DNA of 5,695 nt from an uncultured Planctomycetaceae bacterium. Lineage in GTDB: Bacteria > Planctomycetota > Planctomycetia > Pirellulales > Thermoguttaceae. Location of the stretch: NCBI GenBank assembly GCA_947307005.1, contig CAMZHY010000260.1, forward strand, positions 1 through 5,695, written 5' to 3'. Every line of letters starts with the position of its first letter. The first letter of the stretch is position 1. The notes below the pieces were generated by a model. The model worked only from the letters and a program-made list of their open reading frames with translations, did not search any database and was not told where the DNA came from. The position numbers were made by a program, and so were the translations under genes. Shown here piece after piece: positions 1 through 5,335 of this stretch.

Positions 1-2
1 CC

Positions 3-92
3 GATCTTCACCCGGTCGCGGGTCCGAGCCCTTACGGAGTCTGGGGCGCGCTTGGCTCGATCAGCGGCGGCGAAACGACTCAGGGTATCTGA
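3..92 (+). CDS. C-terminal tail of a DUF1559 (H-X9-DG) pseudopilin-like protein, partial
   Basis: Only the last 29 codons are present; the gene begins before the window. The third forward frame is open from the first base and ends at TGA 90-92. The residues include LHPVAGPSPYGVWGALGS followed by a Gly-rich SGGE stretch. A tail of the form SPYGVWGALGSxxGGE is what I recall at the end of DUF1559 proteins. These are planctomycete proteins with a type IV pilin-like N-terminal methylation/transmembrane segment and an H-X9-DG motif near the C-terminus; both would lie outside this window. They are thought to be exported, but their function is poorly defined. The identification rests on this short tail alone, so the family call is moderately firm and the role is unknown. 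A stem-loop at 127-173 probably terminates its transcript. Confidence 0.7.
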   Translation, partial: DLHPVAGPSPYGVWGALGSISGGETTQGI

Positions 93-126
93 TAGGTTGC
101 GTTCGCTTCCTCGTATCGTTTGGTTG

Positions 127-173
127 AAGACCGCGCGTTTTACGGCGTCCGCCGCTTGAGCGCGCGGTTTTCC
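127..173 (+). terminator. Probable intrinsic terminator after the DUF1559 gene
   Basis: The left arm at 127-137 pairs with the right arm at 161-171. The core is a perfect 8-bp GC-rich stem (ACCGCGCG at 130-137 with CGCGCGGT at 161-168), extended outward by one G-T and two A-T pairs. Inside the loop, CGGC at 143-146 can pair with GCCG at 151-154 to give a nested hairpin. The run after the stem is short (TTTT at 168-171, then CC), so termination may be incomplete. It sits 35 nt after the DUF1559 stop and before the lipoprotein gene, as a terminator for the former would. Confidence 0.55.
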
Positions 174-208
174 TTATATTCAGTCCCCGTTTCAAGAAAG
201 ATGAAGAT

Positions 209-697
209 ATGAAAATTAAATTCTCGTATTTCTGCGTTGTCGCGTGCTGCGTCGCGCTGGTCCTCTCCGTCGGCTGCAAGAAAAACACGGGATCGCGCGA
301 CGGTCTCGTTCCCGGCGCGGGAGTCGTTATGTACAACGGTCAACCCGTCGCCGACGCGGAGATTGAAATGCGCCCCGCGTCCGAGGATCAAATCAACTCC
401 GTCGCCGTCGGTCGAACCGACGAAACCGGAAAATTCACGCTGATGACCGACCGTCCTGGCGACGGCGCGCTCCCAGGAAAATATAAGACCGTCGTCAAAA
501 AGACGAGAGAAACGATCGACGGCATGACCCGCGAGGAATACGCGGAGAAAAACGGTAAAGACGCCGTGTTCGACAAGAACAAGCTGAAGACCGAATACCT
601 CGTCCCTGAGAAATACTCCGATCCGATCAACACGCCTCTGGAAGTCGAAATTCCCGCTAAGGGCGACAAGAACATCACGATCACTCTTGAAGACTGA
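209..697 (+). CDS. Small lipoprotein with carboxypeptidase-regulatory-like (transthyretin-like) domain
   Basis: This encodes a 162-residue exported lipoprotein. Residues 1-22 form a signal peptide: a Lys-containing start, a hydrophobic core, then LSVG just before Cys23, the likely lipidation site. The residue after the Cys is Lys, not Asp, so outer-membrane sorting would be expected if the E. coli rule applies. Residues about 36-100 look like the beta-sandwich of planctomycete carboxypeptidase-regulatory-like proteins: a GxVxYNGQPVADAEIEM strand pair, then GRTDETGKFTL and LPGKYKTVVKK. The C-terminal part (LVPEKYSDP, then EVEIPAKGDKNITITLED) matches the usual end of that group. The ATG at 209 follows AAGAAAG (194-200); an ATG at 201 stops after three codons. 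The gene lies downstream of the DUF1559 tail, a frequent planctomycete pairing, and 60 nt upstream of the phosphatase, probably in one transcript with it. The exact function is unknown; a surface structural or binding role is inference. Confidence 0.82.
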   Translation: MKIKFSYFCVVACCVALVLSVGCKKNTGSRDGLVPGAGVVMYNGQPVADAEIEMRPASEDQINSVAVGRTDETGKFTLMTDRPGDGALPGKYKTVVKKTRETIDGMTREEYAEKNGKDAVFDKNKLKTEYLVPEKYSDPINTPLEVEIPAKGDKNITITLED

Positions 698-742
698 GCG
701 ATCCGCCTCGTTGATACCCCCCCTAAGAACCCACCCAGATTC

Positions 743-750
743 AAAGGAGA
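743..750 (+). promoter_or_regulatory. Strong Shine-Dalgarno that fixes a TTG start
   Basis: AAAGGAGA at 743-750 lies 7 nt upstream of TTG at 758. No ATG or GTG in the same frame gives a protein with the signal peptide; the first in-frame ATG is at 1004, after the signal peptide and the first metal-binding motif. The site therefore supports TTG 758 as the true start. Confidence 0.8.
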
Positions 751-757
751 TTGTCTC

Positions 758-2407
758 TTGAAAAGGACCTTGAAACAATCGCTCGCCTTCGCGCTCGCGA
801 TCCTCTCTCTCGTTCTCTTAGTCGCGCCGACCTCGGCTGCGGAAAACGGAATTAAGCGCGTCGTTCTCATCGGCGTCGACGGCGGCGGCGCGTTCTTCAA
901 GCAAGCGGACACGCCGAATCTCGACAAAATCTTCGCCAACGGCGCGGTCACCTATTCCTGCCTGACCTCCAACCCGTCGATCAGCGCCCAGTGCTGGGGC
1001 GCGATGCTCCATGGCGTGACCCCGGAATTTCACGGACTCACCAACGGAATCGCCGGCTCTCGTCCTTATCCGGAAGACAGCTTGTTCCCCTCCGTTTTCC
1101 GCGTGATTCACGAGAACAAGCCGGACGCCGTCCTCGCGTCGATCGTCAACTGGAATCCGGTCAACATCGGGATCGTCGAAAATAACCTCGGCGTTGTCAA
1201 GCAGCACGGCGGGGACGACGAAGCCGTGACCGATCTCGTCTGCAAGTACCTCGAAAAGAACGATCCGACGTTTCTCTTCGTCCACTTCGACGGTTGCGAC
1301 GGCGCCGGGCACCGTTTCGGATACGGCACGGAGAAGCATCTGAATCAGATTCATATCACCGACGGTTATATCCAGAGAATCTACGAAGCGCTTGAAAAGC
1401 GCGGTTTTGCCGATTCGACGCTCTTCCTCGTCACGGCGGACCACGGCGGCACGAACAACGACGGCAAAAGCGGCAGCCACGGCGGCTGGTCCGACGCCGA
1501 AAAATACATCATGTTCGCGGCGACCGGTCCCGGCGTTGAAAAGGGCGAGATTCAGGACATGGGCGTGCGCGACACGTCGTCCGTCGTCCTCTACGGACTC
1601 GGGCTGATCGACAAGCAGCCTGAAACGTGGACCTCCCGCGTTCCCTCCGGGCTCTTCAAGGGCGTGACCGCGAAAGAGCGTCCCGTCTACACAATCAAGT
1701 ACGCCTTCGAGCACCGAACCCACGAGACGGTTCCGACCCCGACCGGCGACGATTCCGTCGTCGCCAAGCTCGGCAAAGACCGCGTCTTCGCGTACTTCCC
1801 CTTTGACGGCGACGTCAAAGACGCGACCGGAAACGTCACGGCGGAACCCAACGGCAAGCTCTATTTCGTCGAAAACGGTTACTTCGGCAAGAGCGTCCAG
1901 CTCGACGACGGCTGGGTCGCCACGAACGCCGCCGGCGATAAATCGAGCTGCTCCTTCGCTTTCTGGATGAAGACGGGCGGAGTCGACGAAGACCCCGCGA
2001 TCGTCTCCAACAAGAACTGGGGCAACGGAACCACCGAAGGTTTTGTCCTCTCTCTTCGTCAAGCGGACATTAAGTTCAACGTCGGCGACGGCAAGAACCG
2101 CATGGATCCCGTCTTCCAGCTTCCGATCGACTATAAAGACGGCTGGCTCTACGTCGTCGCCGTCGTCGACCGCGAGAAAGGCGAATTCCGTCTCTCGTAC
2201 GACTTCCGTCCCTTCGAAACGGCGAAGTTCCCCGAAGAGCTAAAAGACGTTGATCTGAACTCGCCTCTCGGCGGAATCAACATCGGTCAGGACGGCACGG
2301 GAAATTACCGCCTCAACCTCGGCGCTGAACTTGACGAACTGCTCCTGATCGACGGCGCGCTGACCGACAAGGATCTCGCGACGCTCAAGAGCGTTTACGT
2401 TAAGTAG
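758..2407 (+). CDS. Secreted alkaline-phosphatase-superfamily phosphodiesterase/phosphatase with C-terminal LamG-like domain
   Basis: The product has 549 residues. Residues 1-28 are a signal peptide (KRTLKQ, hydrophobic core, PTSAA before the likely cleavage). Residues about 33-285 form an alkaline-phosphatase-superfamily core of the type I phosphodiesterase/nucleotide pyrophosphatase kind. Visible motifs are VLIGVDGGG (Asp41, metal), PSISAQCWGAMLHG (Ser76 the likely nucleophile; Thr or Ser occupies this site in relatives), FDGCDGAGHRFG (Asp178, Asp181 and His185, metal ligands), TADHGG (Asp228, His229) and GSHGG (His241). Residues about 340-549 look like a concanavalin-like LamG domain: AYFPFDGDVKDATG, SVQLDDG, CSFAFWMKTG, then the usual LDELLLIDGALTDKDLATL ending. 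The enzyme probably acts in the periplasm or at the surface on a phosphate or phosphodiester, and the LamG part may bind glycan; both points are inference. A sulfatase is less likely because no CxPSR-type motif is seen. A terminator follows. The substrate cannot be told from sequence. Confidence 0.85.
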   Translation: MKRTLKQSLAFALAILSLVLLVAPTSAAENGIKRVVLIGVDGGGAFFKQADTPNLDKIFANGAVTYSCLTSNPSISAQCWGAMLHGVTPEFHGLTNGIAGSRPYPEDSLFPSVFRVIHENKPDAVLASIVNWNPVNIGIVENNLGVVKQHGGDDEAVTDLVCKYLEKNDPTFLFVHFDGCDGAGHRFGYGTEKHLNQIHITDGYIQRIYEALEKRGFADSTLFLVTADHGGTNNDGKSGSHGGWSDAEKYIMFAATGPGVEKGEIQDMGVRDTSSVVLYGLGLIDKQPETWTSRVPSGLFKGVTAKERPVYTIKYAFEHRTHETVPTPTGDDSVVAKLGKDRVFAYFPFDGDVKDATGNVTAEPNGKLYFVENGYFGKSVQLDDGWVATNAAGDKSSCSFAFWMKTGGVDEDPAIVSNKNWGNGTTEGFVLSLRQADIKFNVGDGKNRMDPVFQLPIDYKDGWLYVVAVVDREKGEFRLSYDFRPFETAKFPEELKDVDLNSPLGGINIGQDGTGNYRLNLGAELDELLLIDGALTDKDLATLKSVYVK

Positions 2408-2447
2408 TCGCGTTTAAGTTAAGAACGTCCACAACTCAGTCGAATCG

Positions 2448-2482
2448 AGAAGCCCCGCGAATCTCTTGCGGGGCTTCTTTTT
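2448..2482 (+). terminator. Intrinsic (rho-independent) terminator
   Basis: AGAAGCCCCGC at 2448-2458 and GCGGGGCTTCT at 2468-2478 form a perfect 11-bp stem with a 9-nt loop (GAATCTCTT). The T-run at 2478-2482 follows at once. It lies 41 nt after the phosphatase stop and closes the lipoprotein-phosphatase unit, so the downstream aminotransferase needs its own promoter. Confidence 0.93.
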
Positions 2483-2514
2483 GGATTTAAAAAACCGAAC
2501 TGGGCAAGATTTTG

Positions 2515-2520
2515 TATAAT
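2515..2520 (+). promoter_or_regulatory. Candidate -10 box of the aminotransferase promoter
   Basis: TATAAT at 2515-2520 is a perfect match to the sigma-70 -10 consensus, in an AT-rich patch just after the terminator, where a new promoter is required. The -35 positions 16-18 nt upstream (around 2491-2498, AAAACCGA) do not resemble TTGACA. TTGGAT at 2481-2486 is too far away. A start of transcription near 2526-2528 would leave a leader of about 240 nt. Confidence 0.45.
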
Positions 2521-2536
2521 GTGAAAATGGAAGGCG

Positions 2537-2579
2537 TTCTTGCGAGGACAAATTAACGCGTCTTGTCGCGTGGCAAGAA
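2537..2579 (+). other. Two-part stem-loop in the presumed 5' leader
   Basis: TTCTTGC at 2537-2543 pairs with GCAAGAA at 2573-2579 (7 bp). Inside it GACAA at 2547-2551 pairs with TTGTC at 2563-2567 (5 bp, 11-nt loop). A small asymmetric internal loop (2544-2546 against 2568-2572) separates the two helices. It begins about 10 nt after the expected transcription start. It lacks a T-run (the 3' side continues AAAACAAAT), so it is not an intrinsic terminator. It could stabilise the mRNA, control the gene, or be an operator read as DNA; none of these is shown. Confidence 0.4.
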
Positions 2580-2755
2580 AACAAATAACGCTTTCCTCAT
2601 AGCGGCGCGTTTTTCTCGGAAAAGCGACCGTTGGGAAAAATAATACGCCCGTTGTCCAATTCCCGTAACGCGATAAGATTAGACGTTCGGACGAGCCGTC
2701 TGCGTAAAAGACGTGTTCGCGACGGTAGAAGCCCGACGCTTTTTGACGGGCGCGC

Positions 2756-2760
2756 AGGAG
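2756..2760 (+). promoter_or_regulatory. Ribosome binding site deciding the aminotransferase start
   Basis: AGGAG at 2756-2760 is 8 nt upstream of ATG 2769, an ideal spacing. The alternative in-frame TTG at 2631 has no comparable site, so the ATG is preferred. Confidence 0.8.
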
Positions 2761-2768
2761 ATAGTAGT

Positions 2769-4115
2769 ATGAGCGTTCCAGAGGACGACCTTAACAACGT
2801 TGAAGGTACTCAAGAAAACCTTTTTTTGAAGCGACAGAATTTCGCCGCTAACGTCGCCAAGACGGACGTGTTCGCCGAAGCGGACGCGGCTCGCGATCAA
2901 ACGAGCGACGACGCGCCCGAAGACGCGCGTCCCTTTGAAATCAACGTCGCCGCCCGCATCAAGAATCTCCCTCCTTATCTTTTCGCCGAACTCAACGCGA
3001 AGAAATTAGCGAAACGCCGCGCCGGCGCCGACGTCGTCGATCTAGGGATGGGCAGTCCGACCGACCCGCCCGATCCGCTCGTGATCGAACGCCTCGGAGA
3101 GGCGATTAAGGACCCCAAAGTCCACGCCTACGGCGCCGCGCGAGGAATTGAAAATCTCCGTCGCGACGTGGCGGCTCGGTATCTCAAATACTACGGGGTT
3201 CGTCTCAACCCGGAGACGGAAGTCACGACGACGCTCGGTTCGAAAGACGGACTGAGCCATACAATCCTCGCGCTCTGCGGACCGGGCGACCTTGCGATCG
3301 TCCCGTCGCCGTACTTTCCGGCGCACCTCTACGCGGTCATGCTCGCGGGCGGTCAAACGCTTGCGCTCGACGTGCGCGACCCCGACCGTCTCCTTTCTGA
3401 AATCGCTTACGCGTGCGAACGTTTCCTGCCGCGTCCGAAACTTGCGATCGTCAATTTTCCGCACAATCCGACGGCGACCGTCGTGGAGCGTCCGTTCTAC
3501 GTCGAACTCGTCCGTCTCGCGAAAAAATACGGCTTTATGGTCTTGAGCGACCTCGCCTACGCCGACCTTGTTTTCGACGGGTATAAGACGCCGAGTTTCT
3601 TATCGGTTCCAGGCGCGATCGACGTTGGAGTCGAGATGACGACAATGTCGAAAAGCTACAGCATGGCGGGCTGGCGCATCGGATTCTGTTGCGGCAACTC
3701 GGAAATCATCCGCGCGCTCGCGACAATCAAGACGTATTACGACTACGGCGGGTTTAAACCGCTGCAAATCGCGGCGATCGCGGCGCTCCGCGAATTGGAC
3801 TCGTATGTCGAATCGATGGCGAAAGTTTACGAGCGCCGTCGCAACGTCCTCTGCGACGCGCTCGAACGTATCGGATGGGAAGTCGTTCGTCCAAAAGCCT
3901 CGATGTTCGTCTGGCAGAAGATTCCCGAGGAGTATCTTAAAGACTGCACGACCTACGAGTTCGCGATGAAACTTCTGGAAGAGGCGAACGTCGTCGCGAG
4001 TCCCGGCTCCGCGTTCGGCCCCCTCGGAGAAGGATATCTGCGCCTCGCCGTCGTTGAAAAAGAGGAGCGTCTGCGACAGGCCGTCCGGCAGATTCAGCGA
4101 TGCCTCAACGGCTGA
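2769..4115 (+). CDS. alaC: AlaC-type class I/II PLP-dependent aminotransferase
   Basis: The 448-residue product closely resembles E. coli AlaC (about 412 residues), which interconverts alanine plus 2-oxoglutarate with pyruvate plus glutamate in the cytoplasm. AlaC-like landmarks are RIKNLPPYLF (63-72), DLGMGSP (about 91-96), the GSKDGLSH phosphate-binding loop (157-164), NFPHNPT with Asn233, SDLAYAD with Asp261 and Tyr264 for the PLP ring, SKSYSMAGWRIGF with Lys295 as the PLP Schiff-base lysine and Arg303, PKASMFVW (375-382), and Arg425 in YLRLAVVE as the substrate-carboxylate arginine. All key catalytic residues are intact. Residues 1-62 are an acidic, low-complexity extension (14 Asp/Glu against 5 Lys/Arg) beyond the usual short AlaC N-terminus. 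ATG 2769 is chosen for its AGGAG site. The related LL-diaminopimelate aminotransferase (DapL) cannot be fully excluded, but the LPPYLF start and PKASMFVW segment favour AlaC. The pdxA-like gene follows after 71 nt. Confidence 0.85.
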   Translation: MSVPEDDLNNVEGTQENLFLKRQNFAANVAKTDVFAEADAARDQTSDDAPEDARPFEINVAARIKNLPPYLFAELNAKKLAKRRAGADVVDLGMGSPTDPPDPLVIERLGEAIKDPKVHAYGAARGIENLRRDVAARYLKYYGVRLNPETEVTTTLGSKDGLSHTILALCGPGDLAIVPSPYFPAHLYAVMLAGGQTLALDVRDPDRLLSEIAYACERFLPRPKLAIVNFPHNPTATVVERPFYVELVRLAKKYGFMVLSDLAYADLVFDGYKTPSFLSVPGAIDVGVEMTTMSKSYSMAGWRIGFCCGNSEIIRALATIKTYYDYGGFKPLQIAAIAALRELDSYVESMAKVYERRRNVLCDALERIGWEVVRPKASMFVWQKIPEEYLKDCTTYEFAMKLLEEANVVASPGSAFGPLGEGYLRLAVVEKEERLRQAVRQIQRCLNG

Positions 4116-4130
4116 CGCGCGCCCCCTCCT

Positions 4131-4170
4131 CGACGCCCAACGCGTCGCGCCTTCGTTTGAATCCTCAAAC
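4131..4170 (+). other. Two tandem perfect hairpins between the aminotransferase and pdxA-like genes
   Basis: CGACGC at 4131-4136 pairs with GCGTCG at 4142-4147 (6 bp, 5-nt loop). GTTTGA at 4155-4160 pairs with TCAAAC at 4165-4170 (6 bp, loop ATCC). Both lie in the short spacer after the aminotransferase stop and upstream of the ribosome binding site near 4177-4181. No T-run follows, so they are not intrinsic terminators. They may influence mRNA processing or translation of the second gene; chance remains possible, above all for the first, in a CG-rich genome. Confidence 0.35.
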
Positions 4171-4186
4171 CTCCGTGGAAGAACAC

Positions 4187-5287
4187 ATGGAAGACTTGGA
4201 AAACACCGCGCCCGTCGTCGCCGTCACGATGGGCGATCCCGCTGGAATTGGACCGGAAATCATCGCGGGCGCGTGGTCTGATTTCTTCGCCTGCGACCGG
4301 AGCGACGCTTCAAACGCGTTTCCCCTTCCGAAGACGCGCCCCTTCGTTTTCGGCGATCCCGAAATGATCGAGCGCGGCGCGAAAATACGCGGCGTCGACG
4401 TTAAGATACAACCCGTCTCCGCGACGGAACTCCCCAACGTTGCGCAACGTTACGCAGACGCCGCCGGTCCCGGCGTCGTCCCCGTCGTTCCTTGTTGCTC
4501 GCCTGACGTCGCGAGCGTTGAAATCGGCAAGATTTCCCCCGAAGGAGGCGACGCGGCGTTTCGTTCTCTGAATCGCGCGATCGACTTAGCGCTCGACGGC
4601 GCCGTCGACGCGCTCGTCACCGCGCCGCTACATAAAGAATCGCTCAACCTCGCGGGGCATAAATATCCCGGTCACACCGAGATTCTGGCGGAGCGCTGCG
4701 GAACTCGCGATTTCGGCATGGCGCTCTATCTCGGACCCTGTCGCGCGATCGAGTCGCCGACGGGGCTCGGCGTCGTTCACGTTACGCTTCACACGTCGAT
4801 GCGCAAGGCGCTGGAAGACGTTTCGACGCCGAACGTCTACGAGAAAATCGGACTGATCCGCCGCTTCATGACGACGATTCTGGATCGCGAACCGCGAATC
4901 GGCGTCTGCGCGCTCAACTGTCACGCGGGGGACGGCGGACTCTTCGGCGACGAAGAGATCCGCGTTATCGCGCCCGCCGTGGAAGAAGCGCGTCGCGACG
5001 GCGCCGTCGTCGCGGGTCCTTTCCCGTCGGACACGCTCTTTCTCGACGCGAAAAACGGACTTTACGACGGAATCGTCGCAATATACCACGACCAGGGGCA
5101 TATCGCGGTTAAAATGCTCGACATGTTTGCGGCGGTCAACGTCGCGCTCGGACTCCCGATCATCCGAACGAGCGTCGCTCACGGAACGGCGTTCAATATT
5201 GCGGGCAAGGGAATCGCGACGACCAAAAGTTTAATCGAAGCGGTTCGGGTCGCGGCGCTCTTCGCGGCAAAACGCAAAACGCCGTAA
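4187..5287 (+). CDS. pdxA: PdxA-family 4-phosphate dehydrogenase (4-hydroxythreonine-4-phosphate dehydrogenase or PdxA2-like)
   Basis: PdxA oxidises 4-phosphooxy-L-threonine with NAD in the DXP-dependent vitamin B6 pathway; PdxA2 relatives act on 4-phospho-erythronate/threonate-type acids. With ATG 4187 the product has 366 residues (E. coli PdxA has 329). Motifs in order: VTMGDPAGIGPE (13-24), VTAPLHKE (144-151), GHTE with phosphate-binding His163/Thr164, VTLHTSMR with metal ligand His202, NCHAGDGGLFG with His246, YHDQGHIAVKM with His301 and Lys309, Asn318, and IIRTSVAHGTA with Arg327. The spacing 202-246-301 closely fits E. coli 166-211-266. HDQGH (E. coli HDQGL) suggests the PdxA2 branch. 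Ala331 replaces the Asp of the usual SVDHGTA, and NCHAG replaces NPHAG. The start at 4187 has GGAAG at 4177-4181; ATG 4100, overlapping the aminotransferase by 16 nt, would add 29 unconserved residues and lacks a good site. The family call is firm; the substrate is open. Confidence 0.88.
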   Translation: MEDLENTAPVVAVTMGDPAGIGPEIIAGAWSDFFACDRSDASNAFPLPKTRPFVFGDPEMIERGAKIRGVDVKIQPVSATELPNVAQRYADAAGPGVVPVVPCCSPDVASVEIGKISPEGGDAAFRSLNRAIDLALDGAVDALVTAPLHKESLNLAGHKYPGHTEILAERCGTRDFGMALYLGPCRAIESPTGLGVVHVTLHTSMRKALEDVSTPNVYEKIGLIRRFMTTILDREPRIGVCALNCHAGDGGLFGDEEIRVIAPAVEEARRDGAVVAGPFPSDTLFLDAKNGLYDGIVAIYHDQGHIAVKMLDMFAAVNVALGLPIIRTSVAHGTAFNIAGKGIATTKSLIEAVRVAALFAAKRKTP

Positions 5288-5335
5288 CATCCCTTCGCTC
5301 TTTTCCTCAGGCTCTTCTTTACGAGGTTTTCTTCC

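Larger units (their letters stand above)
2483..2768 (+). other. Intergenic region with probable promoter and structured leader of the aminotransferase gene
   Basis: About 290 nt between the terminator and the chosen aminotransferase start hold no convincing gene. They contain TATAAT at 2515-2520, a two-part stem-loop at 2537-2579, a nine-codon frame at 2527-2556, a small hairpin at 2731-2751 (GCCCG with CGGGC, 11-nt loop) and a Shine-Dalgarno at 2756-2760. Part of it (from TTG 2631) is open in frame with the aminotransferase. That stretch would encode an Arg-rich peptide unlike any family N-terminus I know and has no ribosome binding site, so I treat it as untranslated. I recognise no known riboswitch or RNA gene. 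Confidence 0.5.

Noticed and set aside
175..180. TATATT as a -10 box for the lipoprotein gene
   Set aside because: No acceptable -35 element at 16-18 nt; the only TTGA-like word (156-161) is 13 nt away and lies inside the stem-loop.
140..778. Antisense open frame opposite the lipoprotein gene
   Set aside because: It runs through the 127-173 stem-loop and opposite a recognisable lipoprotein; no family resemblance or ribosome binding site.
818..2062. Long antisense open frame (414 codons) opposite the phosphatase gene
   Set aside because: Its product is a low-information Arg/Val/Asp-rich sequence, as expected from the reverse complement of GTC/GAC/CGC-rich codons; the sense strand encodes a clear enzyme.
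2681..2713. AGACG / CGTCT / AGACG words that could form two mutually exclusive 5-bp hairpins, like a switch
   Set aside because: The stems are only 5 bp, and CGTC/GACG words are extremely frequent throughout this sequence, so chance explains them.
2631..2768. In-frame TTG at 2631 as the aminotransferase start, adding 46 residues
   Set aside because: The added peptide is Arg-rich and unlike the family, and no ribosome binding site precedes it, whereas ATG 2769 has AGGAG at the right distance.
2821..2827. T7 run in the aminotransferase gene as a phase-variation or frameshift site
   Set aside because: Slippage in either direction leads to an early stop, no downstream stimulator is evident, and a single seven-base run is weak evidence.
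4100..4186. ATG 4100 as the pdxA-like start, overlapping the aminotransferase by 16 nt
   Set aside because: The extra 29 residues show no PdxA similarity, there is no good Shine-Dalgarno, and ATG 4187 with GGAAG puts the conserved GDPAGIGPE motif at the usual distance from the N-terminus. Translational coupling cannot be fully excluded.
4628..5182. Antisense open frame opposite the pdxA-like gene
   Set aside because: A highly charged, compositionally biased product mirroring the sense codons; the sense strand has all PdxA motifs.
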